Assembly: GCA_015522685.1 (NCBI GenBank)
Contig: WALU01000009.1
Coordinates: forward strand, 1 to 51,290
DNA length: 51,290 bases
Direction of reading: 5' to 3'
Origin: Thermoproteota archaeon
Lineage (GTDB): Archaea > Korarchaeota > Korarchaeia > Korarchaeales > Korarchaeaceae
Below, one piece after another: positions 1 through 7,569 of the stretch (position 1 is its first letter; the number at the start of each line of letters is the position of its first letter). Position numbers and translations under genes: made by a program. The notes under the pieces were generated by a model, which ran no database searches, was not told the origin of the DNA, and worked only from the letters and a program-made list of their open reading frames with translations.

Positions 1-69
1 AGCAAAGTATCCAATTAGTAGACCTATAATTAATAATATTATCCCTATAGTCCATGCTTTCGTATTCAT
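1..69 (-). CDS. N-terminus of a peptide ABC transporter binding protein (partial)
   Basis: Only the first 23 codons are inside the window; the gene runs off the left edge. An ATG at 69 opens a short polar start followed by a hydrophobic helix ending in IGLLIGYFA. The intact family 5 solute-binding protein at the right end of the window opens the same way (GLLIGYFA at nearly the same distance from its start). I infer a paralogous membrane-anchored substrate-binding protein, probably heading a second Opp-type operon to the left. A GAGGTG ribosome site lies 7 bases upstream. With so few residues, any protein with an N-terminal anchor is possible, but the shared helix makes the paralogue reading more likely. 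Confidence 0.6.
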   Translation of the reverse strand, partial: MNTKAWTIGIILLIIGLLIGYFA

Positions 70-76
70 AGAACGA

Positions 77-120
77 CACCTCTAAGGTGCTTGGCTGATA
101 GCATACAACTATAATATAAA
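77..120 (-). promoter_or_regulatory. TATA box and ribosome site of the left-edge gene
   Basis: On the minus strand TTTATATTAT lies at 120-111, about 25 bases before a likely transcript start near 90. GAGGTG lies at 82-77, 7 bases before the ATG at 69. The spacing fits an archaeal promoter with a short leader. Confidence 0.5.
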
Positions 121-239
121 TATTAGAGTAGTAATATAAGTATAGAACAGCTAAAGAAGACGCACCATTAATTTCAGCTAAAAAAATGAAGCTATTCTCC
201 TTTTTTATGCTACAGCTAAAAAATAAAAAGTTTTCATAT
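121..239. other. AT-rich spacer, nothing recognised
   Basis: No coding frame, RNA gene or clear terminator is visible. The motif CAGCTAAAAAA occurs twice (about 176 and 213). The two copies are short and have no assigned function. Confidence 0.4.
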
Positions 240-925
240 ATCTGTATATGTATTTCCAACGGCCGCGCGCGTCAATAGCACCGATTGCCTGATTCATTTG
301 ATCCTTTGCTATAATAAGTAGTAGATTTATTCTTACTCTCAATTCGGTCCGACTAGGTGAACCTATTATAATATCCCTTCCCTGAGCTCTATCCTAACTT
401 AGCTGTCTCATCTACAGACGGCTCCTTCATCTTTTCTGTCCTTTACGAGCTCCATTTCTATAAGGAGATCTTTCTTATTAACTTCTTCCATAATTTCGTG
501 GCCATTCATGAGTTCTCTGAGCTTCTTAATTAATATTCGCCGTTCTTAGCTGCTTTATCAACGAGATAGCCTTCTATCACTTCTATGGCAGCGAGAGCGG
601 CCGCCGTTGTGATAGAATTGTTACCATAAGTAAGATAATAGTTTAATTATCTAAAGCAGTATTTACCACCCTTATTCGCTATTTGCTGTAGTACAGAGAC
701 CACCGAGGGCCATCATCACTGTATCAGGTTGTATATCAGAATACTTTTATTGTGAACATTTTTCCTGCCTTACCGAAACCAGCTATTCCATTATCTATAA
801 AGAGTATTCCATACCAATCAAACAAGCAAGCATATTCTTTACAGCTCTAAAGTAACTTCGAAGGAACTATGTTACCAGCAATTCTCTGAATAGGTTCAGC
901 TATGAATGTGGCTAGCCACATTCAT
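240..925 (-). pseudogene. Decayed class III aminotransferase (4-aminobutyrate/acetylornithine type)
   Basis: Reading the minus strand across three frames recovers an ordered series of class III aminotransferase motifs. They are FIAEPIQRIAGNIVPSK (near 915-855), YGILFIDNGIAGFGKAGKMF (near 810-735, matching the usual IDEVQTGFGRTG), PDTVMMALGG (near 725-695), YGNNSITTAAALAAIEVIEG (near 630-570), LIKKLRELMNGHEIMEE (near 530-485), LLIEMELVKDRKDEGA (near 470-420) and a C-terminal AKDQMNQAIGAID (near 310-270). At least three frameshifts and several stops separate them. The DE of the PLP-binding region has become DN, and the N-terminal half is missing. It is a different copy from the intact gene at 43998. 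The ends are approximate. Confidence 0.85.
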
Positions 926-957
926 CAAGCATAAAAGTATGCTAGAGATTATACAAA

Positions 958-1554
958 CTATCTCCTTCTATATAGCCCAATTAACTGCGTTTGAGCTAAT
1001 ATATGACCCTTTATGGCATTTTCTACTTCTCTCTTGCTGGCTCCAGGAGGAAGACTTAGTTTAACATCTATGGCATACAGCTTAAAGAAGTATCTGTGAG
1101 ACTTACCTCTAGGTGGGCAGGGTCCTCCATATCCTATCCTCCCAAAATCGTTTCTTCCTTGAATACCATAAGCAGTTTCCTTTTGCTTGGGAACGTTCTC
1201 AGGTAGAGAGTTTATGTTTGTAGGTATATTATAGAGAACCCAGTGAGTGAATATCCTTCCAGGAGCGTCAGGATCATCTACTATAAGCACATAGCTAACA
1301 ACTCCACTAGGCTGGCCCCTCCAGCTCAGCGGGGAAGAGATGTCTTCTCCATCACATGTATATTTAACAGGGATTCCTTCCATATTCCCAAAAATAGACC
1401 TTAAAATGAAATTTTCACTCATATTACCACCTCCAGAGGTAGATGTCTGGCTGGAAACTTTAATGTTCTTCCTTGCCCAACCATAATAGGCTGCTATAAG
1501 GGCAATCAATATTATTAGAGCTAGTACCAGAGTATTACCTCTCATTATGTTCAA
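958..1554 (-). CDS. PEBP / YbhB-YbcL family protein, membrane-anchored
   Basis: A 198-residue protein. Residues about 7-25 form a hydrophobic helix, followed by a short Ser/Thr/Gly linker, so the domain should sit outside the cell on an uncleaved anchor or behind a signal peptide. The rest carries the phosphatidylethanolamine-binding protein signature: TCDGEDISSPLSW, then LIVDDPDAPG and THWVLYNIP, and GYGGPCPPRGKSHRYFFKLY, which together form the conserved anion-binding pocket. Prokaryotic members have no firmly assigned substrate; inhibitor or small-ligand-binding roles have been proposed. It stands alone between the aminotransferase remnant and the nuclease/ATPase pair. Family assignment is secure, function is not. 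Confidence 0.9.
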   Translation of the reverse strand: MNIMRGNTLVLALIILIALIAAYYGWARKNIKVSSQTSTSGGGNMSENFILRSIFGNMEGIPVKYTCDGEDISSPLSWRGQPSGVVSYVLIVDDPDAPGRIFTHWVLYNIPTNINSLPENVPKQKETAYGIQGRNDFGRIGYGGPCPPRGKSHRYFFKLYAIDVKLSLPPGASKREVENAIKGHILAQTQLIGLYRRR

Positions 1555-1575
1555 GCAAAGAAAAAAGAGAAAAAG

Positions 1576-2190
1576 TTAACTCTCAAAAAGATTAACGAGC
1601 ATTGAGGCCCACTCTCTTATCTGAGTGTAATCTTTAGCCCATCTTGGTATCACTCCTTCCTTCTTCATTCTCCCTAACTCTCTCCCTAGAGCTTCTGGCG
1701 TTAATTTAAGCTTCTCAGCAGCATTAAAGAAGCTTTTAGATTCGGATAATATCTTTACTACTGTCACATTATCTTCAGTTAATTTATGAGGCCTTAAAAT
1801 ACTTGGTAATACTTCAATTAGGACAGATCTTATCTCCTCCCTAATTAAAGTTCTAAGCTCTTGGGGATCTGAGATAAATAAATCCTCAAGTTCTATTACT
1901 TCTACGCCTAGCTCTTCAGCGAGAGCTTCGGCTGATGGATCAGAAAAACCTCTGCACATAATTAGAGGCTTGGCCTTAAGGAGGAGGGCATTAACATAAG
2001 CCTGCCTCAAGCCTCCAACGTCTACTCTACCACTCTTAACCTCTACTGCATATAATCTTTCATTCTTCTTAGCTAAAAGATCAACGTCGCTAACCTGAAA
2101 GCCTGATATCTTAATAGGCTGGTTATATGCAATTATTTCGAATCCTTTATCTCTCAGAATTCCCTTTGCTACCTTTAGCGAGTTTTTCAT
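1576..2190 (-). CDS. Predicted RecB-family (PD-(D/E)xK) endonuclease
   Basis: A 204-residue protein. The N-terminal 100 residues have a restriction-like nuclease core: D37 in VSDVDLLA, E50 and K52 in YAVEVKSG, and a following QAY helix (Q63), which together form the metal site of RecB-type and Holliday-junction-type nucleases. The C-terminal 80 residues (KLTPEALGRELGRMKKEG) resemble a winged-helix DNA-binding domain. The gene starts inside the last 44 bases of the KaiC-like ATPase gene, so the two are probably translated together. Known crenarchaeal relatives are predicted nucleases or recombinases without an established target. I infer DNA processing; the substrate is unknown. Confidence 0.75.
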   Translation of the reverse strand: MKNSLKVAKGILRDKGFEIIAYNQPIKISGFQVSDVDLLAKKNERLYAVEVKSGRVDVGGLRQAYVNALLLKAKPLIMCRGFSDPSAEALAEELGVEVIELEDLFISDPQELRTLIREEIRSVLIEVLPSILRPHKLTEDNVTVVKILSESKSFFNAAEKLKLTPEALGRELGRMKKEGVIPRWAKDYTQIREWASMLVNLFES

Positions 2191-2974
2191 CCTTACTTTT
2201 CACCTCCAAGGTCACCAGTCCTTTTTCCCTTTCAACCTCAAAGGTAATCCAACCCGGATAGTGGTAGGAGCCGCTCATCCTCCTGACCCTCATCTGTTTT
2301 ATTAGATACATCTTTATCGTATCAGGATCGAACCTCAGGTCGATAACTCCATCAGAGGCAACTTCTAATGTATATCTGAATTCATCAAAGAAGCCGAAGT
2401 GAAATGTGTAGATGAGAGGGACCAGATAGTATTTGCAGACCACCGCCTTAGATGCCTTGAGGAGATCGAGCAGCGAATCCGGATCTGTTGATATTGTGAG
2501 GCACTCAGTTAGGGAATCCATAAGGATTAGCCCCTTCCCTCTCATCATTCGTCCTTCCCTCTCTAAGTGAGACCATATCTCATCTATGTCCCTTGGATTC
2601 TCTATTTCTACCACCGATCCCTTTATCCTTTCCTTCAGCTCGAGAAGTTGTTTGGGAAATTCAAATCTCCTTTCAGCTAGCCTGAAGGAGAAGCAGTCTA
2701 GGAACCTGAGTTTATCCCTTTCTAGATAAGGAATGACGTCAAAGCCCAGATGCTTCATATTAGATATTCTAGAGAGAGGGGTATCCTCCAATAAAATGAA
2801 AGAAACGGTCTCACCCTCCTGGAGAGCTCTATAGGCTATTTCATTCAAGAGAACACTCTTCCCTGTACCTGTCTCTCCAAATATCCCAATCATACTGTTC
2901 CTAAGGATCCCCTCAGGTAGCAGCTTATCTAGGAGATCCATGTGAAAGGAGAACCTCTCAACATTCATGGCCAT
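2147..2974 (-). CDS. KaiC/RadA-like RecA-superfamily ATPase
   Basis: A 275-residue single-domain ATPase. Walker A is GETGTGKS at residues 33-40 and Walker B is about 149-154 (LILMDS). The region between them (FILLEDTPLSRI) has the layout of archaeal KaiC-like proteins. The C-terminus is charged and probably flexible. Archaeal stand-alone KaiC domains act in signalling, motility or DNA transactions rather than in a clock. The 3' end overlaps the RecB-like nuclease gene by 44 bases, so a shared DNA-related job is plausible but inferred. Two possible ATG starts lie two codons apart; the first is used here. No clear ribosome site is seen. Confidence 0.8.
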   Translation of the reverse strand: MAMNVERFSFHMDLLDKLLPEGILRNSMIGIFGETGTGKSVLLNEIAYRALQEGETVSFILLEDTPLSRISNMKHLGFDVIPYLERDKLRFLDCFSFRLAERRFEFPKQLLELKERIKGSVVEIENPRDIDEIWSHLEREGRMMRGKGLILMDSLTECLTISTDPDSLLDLLKASKAVVCKYYLVPLIYTFHFGFFDEFRYTLEVASDGVIDLRFDPDTIKMYLIKQMRVRRMSGSYHYPGWITFEVEREKGLVTLEVKSKDEKLAKGSKGNSER

Positions 2975-3076
2975 GAAAAGTGTATAGTAGGGGTAAGGTA
3001 TAACTGTAGATGAATTAAATTACTGCAATTCTCTTCAATTAATCGGGTTAATTATTAAAGAAGCTTTATGAAGTGA

Positions 3077-3730
3077 TCATTTATTAGCAATAACAACGTG
3101 ATTTTCGGCAAATAATCTTGATCTGAAGTTTCTCTTGTAGTATCTCATATTAGTACCAGAGAAACCTGCCTCTCTCACAAGGCTGAGGAGTTCTCTCCTC
3201 GTGAAAAGGTGATAATAACGTTGATAGGTCTTCTTTTTTGTCCTCCAAGGAATATAGAGATTACCTAGCTCTCTTCCTCTAAGAGAATTAAGTACTATTT
3301 TAGGGAGTTTTCTAAAGAATCTAGGTTGAAATAAGGCCCAAACTGATATTACAGCTTTACCATCCTCCTTTAAGACCCTTCTAACTTCTCTGAGGGACTT
3401 TAATCTAAGCTCTCTTGAAGGAATATGATGCAGGGTTGCCAAATATAAAACCGTAGAGAATGACTCATCCCTGAAGGGAAGATGCGCAGCATTGCACTGC
3501 ACCTTCTCCCCCTTAAATTTCATCTCTGCTACCTTCAGCATACCCCAGGATATGTCAGCGCAGACGACTTCAAATCCTTTCCTCTCTAGGTAGGCTGCAT
3601 GTCTCCCATTGCCGCAGCCTAAATCAAGGACGGGGGGTCTCCTAACTAGCTTAACCTCTGGCCATGGCCTGCCTCGAGTATGATCAAATCCTCTAGCTAT
3701 TGCATCGTATACCTTTTGAACCTCTTTCAT
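3077..3730 (-). CDS. Trm9/ABH8-like SAM-dependent methyltransferase
   Basis: A 217-residue class I methyltransferase. The N-terminus (VYDAIARGFDHTRGRPWPEV) and the segment RYYHLFTRREL match the Trm9 group, which methylates the carboxymethyl group on the wobble uridine of tRNA. The SAM-binding motif LDLGCGNG is at 35-42, with an acidic residue in the following VVCADIS and a later LATLHHIP. Archaea usually lack the full eukaryotic mcm5U pathway, so the substrate may be a related tRNA carboxymethyluridine or something else. The fold is certain; the tRNA role is a family-level inference. Confidence 0.8.
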   Translation of the reverse strand: MKEVQKVYDAIARGFDHTRGRPWPEVKLVRRPPVLDLGCGNGRHAAYLERKGFEVVCADISWGMLKVAEMKFKGEKVQCNAAHLPFRDESFSTVLYLATLHHIPSRELRLKSLREVRRVLKEDGKAVISVWALFQPRFFRKLPKIVLNSLRGRELGNLYIPWRTKKKTYQRYYHLFTRRELLSLVREAGFSGTNMRYYKRNFRSRLFAENHVVIANK

Positions 3731-3928
3731 CTAGCTATATTGTTATATAAGAACTTAAGGCTTCCTCTTTCATACGATAAGACCAGAGGCGTACCAGCTC
3801 CAAAGAAAGAAGTTAGAGGAATAAGAGTTTTTATTTTATAATGGAGTTCAGATTTCGGTAAATGAGAGTTTTTTTATCAACAACCAATTTTTACATACTA
3901 TCGTCTATACAATTTTCAGGGTGGTCAT

Positions 3929-4255
3929 ATGCCGATGGCTGAGATAACAATAGTGCCAGTAGGTGTGGGAGCTAGTGTGAGCGATTATGTGGCTGAAGCT
4001 TTAAAGATCATAGAGAGGAGCAGATTGAAATATAGGATAACTCCAACTTCTACCATAATAGAAGGGGGTCTAGACGACTTGTTTAAGATAATGAAAGAGA
4101 TGCATGAGTCTCCTTTTAAGAAAGGAGCTCCTAGAGTTGTTACTGTAATAAAAATAGATGATAGGAGAGATAAATCCATTACCATGGAATATAAGGTGAA
4201 GATAGTAGAGGAGAAGATCAAGATGGGATCGAGGGGATTCTCCTCGACTCCGTGA
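3929..4255 (+). CDS. MTH1187-family thiamine-binding protein
   Basis: A 108-residue protein of the MTH1187/YkoF group (formerly DUF77). It has the characteristic ITIVPVGVGASVSDYVAEAL opening, a central TPTSTIIEGGLDDLFKIMKE segment and a VTVIKIDDR strand, forming a ferredoxin-like fold that binds thiamine or its hydroxymethylpyrimidine part. The start is the ATG after GGTGGTC; a second ATG lies two codons in. Its last 38 bases overlap the 3' end of the convergent dehydrogenase gene. It is monocistronic. Likely role: cytosolic thiamine binding or salvage. Confidence 0.85.
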   Translation: MPMAEITIVPVGVGASVSDYVAEALKIIERSRLKYRITPTSTIIEGGLDDLFKIMKEMHESPFKKGAPRVVTVIKIDDRRDKSITMEYKVKIVEEKIKMGSRGFSSTP

Positions 4256-5381
4256 TCCTCTCAATTATCCTTATTCCTCTCCATGAAAGCCATTCAGCAA
4301 TCGATGAGAACAGGCTTTCATCCATCCCTATGATTTCAGGAGGTATAACCCCTGGGCCTGGAATAGCTCCCTCGGTTATGAGTTTTAGTATTCCTGAAGC
4401 TGTGAAGGCAGTAGTTCTAGCTACGGCGCTGAAACTTGTAGATTCATCGTATCTGTCCACCATTCTATATTCTATCTCCACGTTATCGAGACTAGACCTT
4501 CCAATGGCAATTACCTTAAGAACTACCATGTCTTTACTATCTCCCTTCAGCTTCTCTCGGAATAACTTTGCTGTAACATCGGCAGGGGTTACATTTGAGT
4601 CATTCAAGTTAAGAGATATCTTATCAAGATATCCTAGGGTTTTAAGGAGCTCTATTTTCTCAGCATGACCAGGCCAGCGAAGAGTTTTTTCTTCCATTGT
4701 ATCCACTCCCTTGAGGGTCCTGAGCATAGTCCTAAGCCCGTCGGTTAGGAATGCTTCTAGTTCGCCAACTCCTGGCATGAATATCTTCTCAAGTTCGCTA
4801 ACAGCTGGTTTTTCTACGACCTTCCCACTATGGATAACTCTTGCAGGCCTTACATACTCCTCAATTAAATCTTCAGGACTCCAAGTTACTAGATAGCCAA
4901 GAGGAGGTATTGGTCTTTCAGGAATACCTCCTACATATATTTTGAGTTCTTTTGCTTCTTCTAGCTGGGCATACGCCCTACCAGCCATCATACTACTAAG
5001 CCCGGGGGCGACACCAGCGTCGGGAACTATGGTAACTCCCGCATCGTTTGCTTGAACGTGGTATTGAGTGGGGTCATTCGGTGAGTATGAGACATCCACT
5101 AGATCAACACCCGCCTTTATCGCAGTAAGCCATGAATACTTTCCAAACTTGCCAGGAAGGGCATTTACAACTACATCCACATCTTTAATCGATCTATATA
5201 TATCTTCTGTATCCTTTAGATATACATTCCTCGTTTCGACCTTATTGATCAACATTGCTACTTCCTCTAAACATTTACGACATCTATCTAGGATGATCAA
5301 ATCTGATCCGGTCACTCTCTCATACAGATCAAATGCTATTGCTTTACCAACAGGTCCGGCACCCAAAACTGCTGCTCTAAT
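4218..5381 (-). CDS. Saccharopine dehydrogenase family enzyme (lysine 6-dehydrogenase-like)
   Basis: A NAD(P)-dependent oxidoreductase with an N-terminal Rossmann GAGPVGKA motif, DVVVNALPG, then DVSYSPNDP and VPDAGVAPGLSSMMAG, as in lysine 6-dehydrogenases and saccharopine reductases. The only ordinary start in frame is a TTG at 5366, which removes the first beta strand. An in-frame ATT at 5381-5379 adds IRAAV and restores the usual V-L-G-A-G-P turn, with GGGGGTG 9 bases upstream. The frame holds no ATG, GTG or TTG between the upstream TAA and that TTG. I therefore place the start at the ATT. Substrate is uncertain among lysine and related amino acids. The 3' end overlaps the convergent thiamine-binding gene. 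Confidence 0.8.
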   Translation of the reverse strand: MRAAVLGAGPVGKAIAFDLYERVTGSDLIILDRCRKCLEEVAMLINKVETRNVYLKDTEDIYRSIKDVDVVVNALPGKFGKYSWLTAIKAGVDLVDVSYSPNDPTQYHVQANDAGVTIVPDAGVAPGLSSMMAGRAYAQLEEAKELKIYVGGIPERPIPPLGYLVTWSPEDLIEEYVRPARVIHSGKVVEKPAVSELEKIFMPGVGELEAFLTDGLRTMLRTLKGVDTMEEKTLRWPGHAEKIELLKTLGYLDKISLNLNDSNVTPADVTAKLFREKLKGDSKDMVVLKVIAIGRSSLDNVEIEYRMVDRYDESTSFSAVARTTAFTASGILKLITEGAIPGPGVIPPEIIGMDESLFSSIAEWLSWRGIRIIERITESRRIPSIPS

Positions 5382-5598
5382 GGGAGGACACCCCCTCCTC
5401 TCATTCTGAAGGGATTACTTAAAAAATCAGATTGAAGCGAATATTACAATTTTTGAAATGAAACTGTGTATATCTAATAAATTATCCACATGTAAAATGA
5501 AATTTCTTACTCTGCTTGATAGTTTTTCTATCATAAGAGTATCTTTGAATAAATTTAAGGGAGCGTATTCCCCTTAGATATACTCGATTTGCGCACGC

Positions 5599-6021
5599 TT
5601 ACTTGCCATCCGATTCACCTTCCTCAATCCCGTAATACTTCTTAACCAACTCGTAATAACTTTCAATGCTACCATATCTCTTTAGGAAACTTTCTACCAA
5701 ATCATAGCCAAATAGCTTCTTAAACTGTTCTTTTCCCTGCTCAGTCATTTCAAATGGGGTCCAAGGTGGAAACACTTCCAGTTCTACTTTAACCTCCTGT
5801 AGCTCCGGTATTGCTGCCTTAATGCCTTCTTCCACCTGTTGTAATATCATAGCTGAGTAGGGGCATCCAGGAGCAGTTAGTACAACCTTCACATAAACCT
5901 TAGAATCTTCAACCTCCATCTTCCTTATCAGGCCCAAATCTACAATACTTATCGGAATCTCAGGATCTGTAACGAACTTAAGAGCATATAATATCTTAGA
6001 CTTTATCTCATCTGGATTCAT
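5599..6021 (-). CDS. MIP18/PaaD-like (DUF59) iron-sulfur assembly protein
   Basis: A 140-residue protein. Residues 1-95 are a DUF59 domain with FVTDPEIPISIVDLGLIRK and the conserved cysteine C53 in LTAPGCPYSA, followed by VKVELEVFPPWTPFEMTE. Relatives (SufT, CIA2/MIP18, PaaD) help mature iron-sulfur proteins. The C-terminal 45 residues form a charged helical extension not found in minimal DUF59 proteins; its role is unknown. It is probably transcribed alone, separated by more than 50 bases from the protease gene downstream. The many iron-sulfur proteins in the window (AmrS, GlcF-like) are plausible clients, by inference. Confidence 0.85.
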   Translation of the reverse strand: MNPDEIKSKILYALKFVTDPEIPISIVDLGLIRKMEVEDSKVYVKVVLTAPGCPYSAMILQQVEEGIKAAIPELQEVKVELEVFPPWTPFEMTEQGKEQFKKLFGYDLVESFLKRYGSIESYYELVKKYYGIEEGESDGK

Positions 6022-6078
6022 CAGCTATGCACCAGCATTAACTTATATAATAATGAATAAAAATAACTATTGTGATTA

Positions 6079-6918
6079 TCAAGTGCCTCCTTTCTCACTG
6101 CGAGGAATTGCCGGAAAGAACTCAACACTTTGAGTTCTAGTCTTCAGCGGCTGCGGAAATAGGTCCATGAGCTGATAGACTTCAGGTGGAACGTCGGTGG
6201 AGACAAGCAAGCCAATCTCCTTAGCTGCTTCAACCGTTATTGGATAATCATGCGTCCATCTTCCCTCCGTAAGGATCTCAGCGACTTTTTCTGCTTTTTT
6301 CTTCCCCAATTTATCCTCTAGAAGCCAAGCCACTAGCTCTCTAACTTGTTTTATTGCCTTCTCCGCTATGTCCGCAAGTATTAGCGTCTGATCGTCCACC
6401 TTATCTAGTTCTTTCTTATTGATAACCCTCACTAGGGAAGGAGCTGGATACTGACCTAGTTGAGGATCAACAGGACCTAGCACTGCATTTTCATCCATAA
6501 TTATCTCATCTGCTGCTAGAGCTATTAAAGTACCGCCGCTCATTGCATAATGAGGCACTATCACCGTAGTTTTAGCAGGATGTTTCTTCAAAGCTCTGGC
6601 TATCTGAGTTGCCGCTAGAACCAGCCCTCCTGGTGTGTGAATGATAAGATCTATGGAAGTATCAGAGGGCGTGGCTCTTATAGCCCTAAGAACACTTTCA
6701 GAATCATCTATATTTATGTACCTATAGAATGGGATGCCAAAAAGTCCTATAGATTCCTCCCTGTGGATTAGGGTAATGACGCTACTCTTTCTTTTTTTAG
6801 CAATTAAAGCCATTACCTTCCTCCTAGCTGATTGAATCGACCAATGCCGAAACTGAGGCGCCATGAGTAAGTAAAAGATGAATAGCCACCATAGCAGAGA
6901 TATCGGATCGAACCACAT
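6079..6918 (-). CDS. SDH_sah family ClpP-class membrane serine protease
   Basis: A 279-residue protein of the SDH_sah (DUF114) family. An N-terminal membrane helix (about residues 7-22, LLWWLFIFYLLMA) is followed by a ClpP/crotonase-like fold. HTPGGL at 94-99 forms the oxyanion turn, and YAMSGGT places the likely nucleophile at S127. DENAVLGPVDPQLGQYP is typical of the family, and its VDPQ segment probably carries further active-site residues. The enzyme should sit on the membrane with its catalytic domain on the cytosolic side. The founding name, serine dehydrogenase proteinase, is historical. The CPBP protease remnant lies immediately upstream. Confidence 0.88.
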   Translation of the reverse strand: MWFDPISLLWWLFIFYLLMAPQFRHWSIQSARRKVMALIAKKRKSSVITLIHREESIGLFGIPFYRYINIDDSESVLRAIRATPSDTSIDLIIHTPGGLVLAATQIARALKKHPAKTTVIVPHYAMSGGTLIALAADEIIMDENAVLGPVDPQLGQYPAPSLVRVINKKELDKVDDQTLILADIAEKAIKQVRELVAWLLEDKLGKKKAEKVAEILTEGRWTHDYPITVEAAKEIGLLVSTDVPPEVYQLMDLFPQPLKTRTQSVEFFPAIPRSEKGGT

Positions 6919-6948
6919 GAGATAAATATGTAAGAGGATAACCTTAAA

Positions 6949-7527
6949 CTAACCGGTTCTATCATGCAGATATAAAATCACTGCAAATGCTAAGAGAAAT
7001 TCTAAAAGCGATATTATGAAGGTTTCGGGCCCAAAATATCCTCCAGAGAGGGGAGTTGGCACATGAAGCGTTAATATGAATATGCTTTCCTCTCTGATAT
7101 CGTTTAGGGTAAACTTCTATATATAACCTATCACTATATTCCATGTTAGATGAAAGGATATCGTTGATAGCAGCCCCAAAAGCATCTTATGATACCTAAT
7201 GGATAGGCTTGCTGAGAATATACTTATAAAGGCCATGCTAGGATTAAATGCGTGTATTAAGGAGAACAGGAGAGAAGAGAAGATGAAAGGGATTAGGGTT
7301 CTCTTGTGCAAGGGCTCTATATAAACGATCCCCTCTCATGTAAAGACAAATAGGAGGGAAAGAATCGTAATAGAGACAAGAAAGGAAGCTTCAGCCATAC
7401 CAAGTAAATTACTCAAGCTAGCATTGAACTTCTCAAATTTAATGATCATTAGAGGAGATGCTACCAAAATTAGGGCTCTTAAATAGAAGGAAGGGCTTGC
7501 TGCAACTATAAATGTCATAGCTAGCAT
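6949..7527 (-). pseudogene. CPBP (CAAX/Abi) membrane protease, two in-frame stops
   Basis: One uninterrupted minus-strand frame of 192 codons, the size of a small CPBP protease, is cut by TGA at 7338-7336 and TAG at 7119-7117, with no frameshift. The pieces are hydrophobic. Expected motifs appear in order: the first active-site motif as EGIVYIEPLHKR just after the TGA, SLLFSLIHAFNP with its histidine, FHLTWNIVIG just before the TAG, and a C-terminal SGGYFGPETFIISLLEF. The first motif is damaged: the usual EExxxR reads E-G-I-V-Y-I, each change one base from consensus. It was probably inactivated recently. Readthrough is conceivable but unlikely given the lost catalytic residues. Confidence 0.8.
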
Positions 7528-7569
7528 ACAGTCTTATAGCTCTAGTATCGTGGTCTAAATCTAGTCCTC

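Noticed and set aside
176-224. Two CAGCTAAAAAA copies as a CRISPR or integration repeat
   Set aside because: Only two short copies with no regular spacing or leader.
4252-4668. Long plus-strand frame inside the dehydrogenase gene
   Set aside because: It lies wholly antisense to a recognised enzyme and has no motifs of its own.
6962-7144. 60-codon minus frame below the CPBP remnant
   Set aside because: It is out of frame with the remnant, whose own frame encodes GGYFGPETFII here.
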